Origin: Cenococcum geophilum 1.58
Lineage: Eukaryota > Ascomycota > Dothideomycetes > Gloniales > Gloniaceae
DNA: 64,000 nt
Reading direction: 5' to 3'
NCBI GenBank assembly: GCA_001692895.1
Contig: KV748237.1
Location: 496,001-560,000 of the forward strand
This document shows positions 57,101 to 64,000 of this stretch, piece by piece (the first letter of the stretch is position 1; every line of letters starts with the position of its first letter). The notes beneath the pieces were generated by a model. The model was not told where the DNA came from. It did no database searches and worked only from the letters and a program-made list of their open reading frames with translations. The position numbers were made by a program, and so were the translations under genes.

Positions 57101-60100
57101 TCTACCACTCATCTTTGTACATTACGGCGCTTTATAATATTAATATTTACTTAGCTAGGGATCTCTTTAGCAGCTTAAAGGCGGACCTTAGATATATAAA
57201 AGGATTTATTTACTTAAATATGGTCCAGGAGGTTTACTACGACTACCCTTTAGTATACTGCGAGTACGGGGTACGGGCCGTCCTATTTATTGTCCTATTT
57301 CTTCTTAGGTCTATTTATCTTTATATTTTCTAAGCTAACTATAACTATATTACCTTTATAGAATAACACGCTCTTATTTCTACGGGTATTAGTATTATCT
57401 TTATAGCGTTGCTATAAAATCCGGGCTAGGGCCTTAAGCTGTATTAATATCCGCTTAAAGCAGTTGGCTATAAAGTCTATACAGAAGAACTCCTTCTTTA
57501 CTTATACTAATAGTGTTAGTAGGTAGGGGCCAGTAGGCTCGATTTCGAGGCAAGGGTTAAAGCTATAGTTTATAAAAAATGGGGAGATGCCTATACTCTT
57601 ATTAACTTGGTTATTTATAGTAAACTTAGCGAGCGGTAGGTAGTTAACCTAGTTATTCTATATAAAGCTAATAAAAGTACAGAGGTATTTATTTATAGCA
57701 GCGTTAATAATTTTAGTTTAGCCGTCCATTTTTAGGTGCTAGGCTAAGCTTAGTTATAAGGTTGTCTTAAGGCGTTTACTTAGTTATTGCTAGAAGTCGT
57801 TAATAAATTATATGCCGCGATTGGAGATAATTATGCTTAGTGCACCGTAGAGCTTATATATATTATTAATAAAGCTATTAACTAGCTCCTCTATTAAGAG
57901 TCCTATTACTAGAATATAGTGTTATATTTTAGTTAGGTGGTCTATAATAATAAGGATATATTTATATACCTTGCCGTAGCGTTAGTATATTAACAGCGTT
58001 ATAATATAGTTAATTAAGATATTAGTTTATAGGCAAGTAGGTAATTTTAGTAGCTTTAAAAAACCAGGCGGGGCAGAATAGGGGGTCTTAGTATAAAAGT
58101 ATAGGGTATAGTCTTTAACGAAGGTAGTTATAAACTAGGAGATTCCTAGCCACTAATATATTTAATTTAAGAGGTTAAGAGTTTTAACCTAGCTAGGGTA
58201 ACTAGCGGGGCCACTACTATAAGAGTAATAGGTAACTTCTAGGCGGAGGTCTAGGGCGTTAGGGACAAAAAGACGTTAGCGGAAGTAGATCTATCCGTTA
58301 ATAATACTACATTCTAACTTATTATAGCGGAGTAATTTCCTAATCTTCTTTAGCTAATAGTGAGCTTTCTAATTACATAGGGCTACTACTATATCTCTTA
58401 CGAGTTTATTCTCCTAGTATCCTAGCTAAATTAACTCGTCTAGTAACTTTTCGGCTATTTTAGGGTCTAGAGCGGCTATAAACTCTATATCGTTAGAGTT
58501 ACGGGACTTATATAGTAATTCTTCTAAGATTATAGGGTTAACTTTNTNGGGNGGTATAANGACTTNGGCTTNGTAGCGGAGGCGTTTATTATTAGCGTCC
58601 TTAGGCCTTATTCCTAGTAGCCAGCTTAGGGCGTTAGGGAGTATAGCTTTACTACTAGGTCTATATATAATTACAAAGTTAAACTATAAAAGAAACTCTG
58701 CCTACTAAACTTAGCGCTAGTTTAGCTGCTTAATAGTTATAAACGTCTATAGGTTTTTATAGTTAGTAATAATTTTAAACAGCTCCTTAGTCCTTTATAG
58801 CTTAGGACGCTATTCCTTTAAAGCCTTAACGATAGCTAAGAGTTCTTTATTATAGATCTTATAGTTATACTCTAGCGTAGAGTGCTTTGCGGAGAAGAAT
58901 GCGACTAGTCTTAATTTTCCGTTATTATTATACTGGGAAAGGACTCCGCTAGAAGCCTAATTTAATACATCTGTTTCTACTACTGTTTTCTTCGTGTAGT
59001 TATAGTATGCTAGTACTAGTACTAAAGTAAAGGCTCCCTTAAGGGCCTTAAATAATTTAGCTTATTTTAATCCCTATAGCTATCTAATATCCTTCTTTAG
59101 GAGTTTTGTTATAGGTATAGTAATAGCAAAGTAGCTTTAAATAAATTATTAGTAGAAGTTCGCGAAGCTAAGAAATTATTATAGTTCTTTAATTAATATT
59201 AGGTCCTTTTATTTTTATAAGGCCTGTACCTTCTTAGGGTCTATAGTTATGCTATTAGTTAGGATAATTAGGCCGAGGTATTTTATTTTAGTAGAGTAGA
59301 ACTTAGACTTATTAATATTAATTCAAAGTCTAGTATTACCAAGTCTTTAGATAATTTTATTTATATACTTAGTGTACTCGGCGCGTATTTTAGAAAAGAT
59401 AAGGACGTTATTAAGGTAGGCAGTATAGTAGTTGTTAAGGGCGTTATATAAAACATGGTTAATATAGTTTTAAAATATAGCGGGTATATTATAGAGGCTA
59501 AATAGTATAACTAGCATTTTATAGAGTCTAAACTGGGTAATAAATACTATAAGCTATTTATAGCCCTCTATAATCCGGATCTAGTTAAACGTAGCAATTA
59601 TATTAAGTTTAGTAAAGTACTTAGCACTATAAAGTGCGTTAAGTGTCTCGCGGATTAGTAGCAGTAGGTATTAATTCTTAATAGTAACTATATTTAGGCC
59701 TTAGTAATTATAGTAGATTTATACACCGCCGCCGGGCTTAGCAGCAAGGAGAAGTGGTACGGTAGCTAGTGAGGTTAATTTACGGATAAAACCCTTATCT
59801 AGTATCTTATTAATCTACTTCTTTACATACCTAAGTTTAGTAGGTAAAAGTAGTTTATTTTTATAGTACGGGGCCTAGTTTCTGGGGGTGATCTTAATTT
59901 TATAGTCCTATGGTTAGTAAGGGGGCAGCTTATCTATATTTTTAGGGAGGAAGTGCTTAATATATTTACTAAACTCCTTTAATAGGCGTTATAAAATATC
60001 TTCATGGGTTAATCCTAGTTTGCCTTTTAGAAATTTTTTAATATTAGTATTAACTATCTTCCGATATAAAAGCTCAGGTTTGGTTTTTAAATTTATCTTA

Positions 60101-63074
60101 AAAAAGTTATAGAAATAGGGGGGGAGCACTTTATAGGCTTCCTTTATTATATAGTCGCCTTCCACTAGCCGGCAGAAAGACCTTTTTAATAGGTTCGGTA
60201 CTTCTATTAGGCCTATAGGCAGCTCTTTAAGTAGCTATTAGTGCTTATCTTATTTAACTAGTTCTACTAACTCTACTATATGGATCCTCATTACCTTTAT
60301 ATCTTTTTATTTATAGAACTGGGTAAAATTAATAATATAAGTGCATTTAATATTATCTAAGTTGGGGCGTATCTAGTTCTCTGGTACTACGGCTAGGCTA
60401 GTATAGCTTAGTCGGCCTAGGGGGGCAGAAACAAGGCGGCGGCCCTATATAGTACGCGCAGGAGATGGGTATAAGGTTAGGCGTTGCGGTAGCGCGGTTT
60501 CTACTATCTAGGTCTTAGTAGTTCTATAGCCAATCCTTACTATAACGCGAGCTATAGTATATATATATGGCATATAGCTTAGTTCTAGGTATTAGGTTAG
60601 GCGGCTAGGGTTTAAATAGTGCCTAGGTTAGGGTTAAATTCTTAGTAGTAGCGGCGTAAAGCAGACCTTCTTCCTTAGTCTCGGTAGGGCTAGCTAGCCT
60701 ATTATTTTAGTCTTAAGTGCTAGGGTAGTCCAGTCTTCTACTATTTCGTTTCTTTGCAGCTATATAGGCTCCCCTTTATTAGAAACATCTTCTACTATTA
60801 GGGCTTTATATATAGTCCTAGGCACTAGGCTTAGTAGTACTAAGTATCTATATAGGGCGTCCCTACTAATGTCGGTTATCCCCTATAGAAGGTAGTGCCT
60901 AGAGTAGTAGTCTAAGTTAAAGCGGATCTTAAGTTTCCTAAAGCTAGGATAGGGCTTATGCTTCTAAAGCTAGGGCATACCTAGGATAATTAGGGTAGTG
61001 GGTAAGAGTTTAGTAATAAAAAAGAGTATGGCTTTAGTATAGAGGCCGATTAATATTTAGGCGGTAAAGTAGTCTGTAATAAGTAAAGTTAGGATACTGT
61101 TTATAAGGCGTAGTAGCCTAGGTACTAGCAGCTTCTTAGTTATAATGTTATACTTTCTTATAATAGACTCTATATTAGTAAATACTATTATAATACTACC
61201 GGAGTCCACTAGGCTTACTATATTAATATAAACTTAGGGGTATAGGTTACGTAATAAGAAGAGTTAGGTTTAAATAAGGATTAATTTTTTATTACTATTT
61301 ACTAATCTAAGATTAAGTAGTAGTTTACTAATAGAAAGAACTAATTAATCTAGTAATAGGGACCTAATCTTCTCGTCTTCCTCCTTATATAGTTTAGACC
61401 CTTAAACGTAACTTAGTTTAAGGGTCTGCCTTTTAATAACTAGGGTATAGAGCTGTCTTAGTAGGGCGGTCTAGTGTCCGTCTAGCTGGTGGTATTAATC
61501 TTAGTTTCGGTTAGGGTATAGGAAGATAATACCTCGCTAACGACGTAGCCGTGTTTATATTCGCTAGCGCGAAGTCGCTAATACTAGGCGTTATTAATAG
61601 GTTGGGCTCCTATATAGGGTATAGTTTAGAGTAACTAAGCTATAGGGTTAAAGGGGAGGGGTTATCTACCGCGGCCATAATAGGCTTTATGGTCGCTGCG
61701 TCTATAATAGACTCCACAGTCACCGCATCTACGGTTATTAGTTCGCGTCGTTTAATAGGGTAGCATTAGGACTAGGTTTACTGTCTTAGTGGGGTTATAG
61801 GCACCCTTTTAGTAGCTAGGCAGGCTATAGGTAAGGTATAGTCTATTATTAACGCGGCGCTTATACTCCATATCTAAGATTTTATTAAGGTCTATAGGTT
61901 CTCTAGTTACTGCTAGGGTTAGGGTTAATATAGGGGCAAGGGCTTAAGCAGGTAGGCAGTGGTTAGCGTTCTTCTTAAGGTTGGCTCGGTATATATAGTT
62001 TGCGAGGTTTTTAGCAAATATATCTATCTGCTTGCTCTAACCTATATAGTTACTATTATTAATTTTATAGGTAAATCCAAGTACCAGCTCTTCTATCTTT
62101 AGAGAGATAAACTTTTAGAGTAGGTCTACCTTCTATTCGTCTATCTTCTTAGTATAAACTATTAGCTTATTAAGCTCTCCCTTCTAAGACTAGTAATTAC
62201 ACTCGCCCTAGGGGAAATAGTTAAGCTTGTTCTTTACGACCTAGGTTATATTAAGGACCTTATAGTGGGCAGTAAGGTCTTTAAGCATATCTTCCTTAGT
62301 AGGCCATTTCCACGTAGATATATTGTTTAGGTTCTTATATATAAGCTCTAGGCCCTACTTAATAAACTTATAGGTCTTGTCCTCTAGTATATCTAAGATA
62401 TAAAGGATCTAGAACTAAACTATATTAAAGTAGTCCTAGTCCTAGTTAAAAACTCCCTTAATCTTAATATGCTAGGTCTTAAAATTAGCTTATTATTCTA
62501 GTAGGGTGCCTTTTCCACTAAATATTAGCGGGTCTTTAGATCTCTATTTTTTCTGCTAGGTTACTACCATTATTATAGGGGTTAATTATTTTAGAACGGT
62601 AATAGTCTCTACCTAGAAGTTAATAGTTCCTATCTAAAAAGCAATAAGGGTACTAAGGTTTTCGTTGGCTTTCTTATTAGCGGTGTTTATATTATATATA
62701 CACTATAGTCCTACTTTAATATTACTAAGGAACTCATTAGTATAGTTAATAAGGGTAAGGTAAGCTTTAGTAGGCTTAAAGGTCTTAGGGTACAGTAGGG
62801 AGCGGCGGATTATCCACGCGATATTAGGGTATATCTTTATAAAGAGGTCTATAAAAACGTTGCGGGGGTTCTAGGTTTTAGCCATTTCGGCGTCATTAGT
62901 GTCGCCTATCTAGGCGCTAGGTAAAAACTAAGGATCATTCTAAAACTATATTAGGGACGTATTAGTTTTAGTAGGGGCGCGTATAGGTTGCGATTGCTTT
63001 AGGGCGGAGGTCAATTAGCTAAAATATGGGGAATTAGTAATCGCGACGGGGTGCAAATTAAAGATACTATAAAC

Positions 63075-63258
63075 TGTTATAGTGCTGCAATAAAGTAGAC
63101 TAAATAACTACGTTATGGTATAAAGAGGGGAAGGTGGAAAGGGGGTATTATATATAAATAGTAGGGCCAGCCGCTAAGTCACTAGTGGTGGGCCAGCTAA
63201 TAATAGGAAATAGTACGAGATAGTATGAAACAGTATGCGTCAGGTTAGTACCGTGACA
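63075..63258 (-). repeat. 5' LTR of gypsy IV
   Basis: 184 bp, TGTTATAGTGCTGC...GTACCGTGACA; the TG...CA ends are intact. Confidence 0.92.
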
Positions 63259-64000
63259 CTTCTTTAGTACCACTTAGGTTTATTAGCTCTATATTATACT
63301 ATAGTTTCTAATTTAGCTTTAGTTATTATATACTCTATACCTTATATAACTATAGAACTCTATCCTAACCTCTCTTAGCCTATTCCCTTTAGTAAATCCA
63401 ATTATTAATCTTAATTACTTAATCTATTAATTCTCTTAGGGTATCCGCATCTTTTATTAAGATAATTACGTCCTAGACTTTAGCCTTAAGTCCTTACTTA
63501 TACTATACTATAAGCGCCCTATTATTTTACTTAATTTATATAGCTAATATCTAGAACTACGTTATATACTTAATTGCTAAGGTTTATTACGTAATATCTT
63601 AAAGTTTTCTTTCTACCGTAGTTACTGCCTTTAGGTCTCTAAATATTTATATAAGTTATTCTATAAATCCGTTTTAGCTTAAAAATATAAACTATACCTC
63701 TTAGTTTATAGTTATTATTCCATTTACCTAGATTTCCGTAAGGTAAGGCTTAAACTATTTAAGTGCCCTTTCTGTTAAGAATAATCCCACGTACGCTATT
63801 TAATCTATAGGTATTACTAGCTTAGCTTCTTCCTATATAACCTTAAAGTGCATTTATATAAGGAATCCTTTAAGCTTTAATCTTTCTCCTAAGTACCTTT
63901 TAATTAATAGTAACTTAACCTTTACTACGCCTATCCCATTAATCCTATTTTCCAACGTTATATTATTTTCTATTAACTAGTTAATTATTTCTTATAGTTA
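63259..64000 (-). mobile_element. Ty3/gypsy family I copy C, right part (gag side)
   Basis: Resumes the copy C sequence broken at 56346 and aligns with copy A from about 5310 to 6060, the gag region. It runs off the window end before the 5' LTR. Stops throughout. Confidence 0.88.

Larger units (their letters stand above)
56347..63258 (-). mobile_element. Ty3/gypsy chromodomain element, family IV, complete but RIP-degenerate (6,912 bp)
   Basis: LTRs 56347-56533 (187 bp) and 63075-63258 (184 bp), with perfect target-site duplication CTTCT at 56342-56346 and 63259-63263. Coding strand is minus. Gag-like start is near 62880 (MAKTQNPRNVFI with a TAG for Q, and IAWIIRRSLLYPKTFKP). RT is about 59300-59600, with AYLNNVLIFSK at 59395-59420 in place of YLDD. 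Integrase follows. A C-terminal chromodomain is at about 56960-57100 (DKWEFKKILNIHNKDP, GLTYKIKWKYYKDITWQ), which places it among chromoviruses. It is inserted in gypsy I copy C. A cluster of single ambiguous bases lies at 58546-58573. Confidence 0.92.

Noticed and set aside
57040-57333. Plus-strand hydrophobic frame of 97 codons
   Set aside because: Antisense to the chromodomain/integrase end of gypsy IV; the apparent hydrophobicity is due to A/T-rich codons.
1-64000. CRISPR arrays, bacterial operons, ribosome binding sites
   Set aside because: Introns, LTR elements and RIP show a fungal genome; tandem repeats seen are retrotransposon minisatellites without spacers.
1-64000. tRNA or rRNA genes
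   Set aside because: I looked for A-box/B-box pairs and rRNA cores in the GC islands by eye and found none I could support; a tRNAscan run would be decisive.

Overview
The window reads as a piece of a filamentous ascomycete genome (Pezizomycotina; Dothideomycetes would fit, but I cannot fix the species). The evidence is short spliceosomal introns with GT...AG ends and TACTAAT/CTAAC-like branch points, a GET2 gene, a mitochondrial Mrp49-type ribosomal protein gene, and long AT-rich blocks full of LTR retrotransposons decayed by C-to-T/G-to-A transitions. CpA and TpG are visibly scarce in those blocks while CpG survives, which is the pattern of repeat-induced point mutation (RIP).

Layout. Positions 1-8460 are AT-rich: a gypsy element (family I, copy A, minus strand) with its 5' LTR, joined to an inverted 3' fragment of the same family and a lone LTR of family II. 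Positions 8460-19850 form a GC-normal island with five well-supported genes: a Cys-rich single-pass membrane protein (minus), a Ser/Thr-rich single-pass membrane protein (minus), a secretory-pathway thioredoxin-like membrane protein (plus), mitochondrial ribosomal protein Mrp49/mL61 (plus) and GET2 (minus). A Helitron relic lies between the first two genes, and small MITEs lie at the island's right side. Positions 19860-30400 hold a dead piggyBac-like transposon split by a complete gypsy I (copy B, TSD CCTAG). Positions 30430-32330 are a small GC-normal island with no convincing gene but several MITE-like termini. Positions 32335-45685 hold a dead Tc1/mariner transposase split by a MITE, a solo LTR and gypsy II (TSD ACCTA); gypsy II is itself split by copia III (TSD TTTAC). 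Positions 45686-50800 hold a plus-strand gypsy relic and unassigned AT-rich sequence. Positions 50801-64000 are gypsy I copy C split by gypsy IV, a chromodomain element (TSD CTTCT); copy C runs off the window end.

The five genes are ordinary single-copy housekeeping or membrane genes and do not look like one pathway. What stands out is the repeat architecture: four target-site-duplication-proven nested insertions, catalytic aspartates turned to asparagine in nearly every transposase and reverse transcriptase read, and short palindromic hairpins shared by the 3' regions of otherwise unrelated LTR families. I did not find a convincing new multi-gene system.
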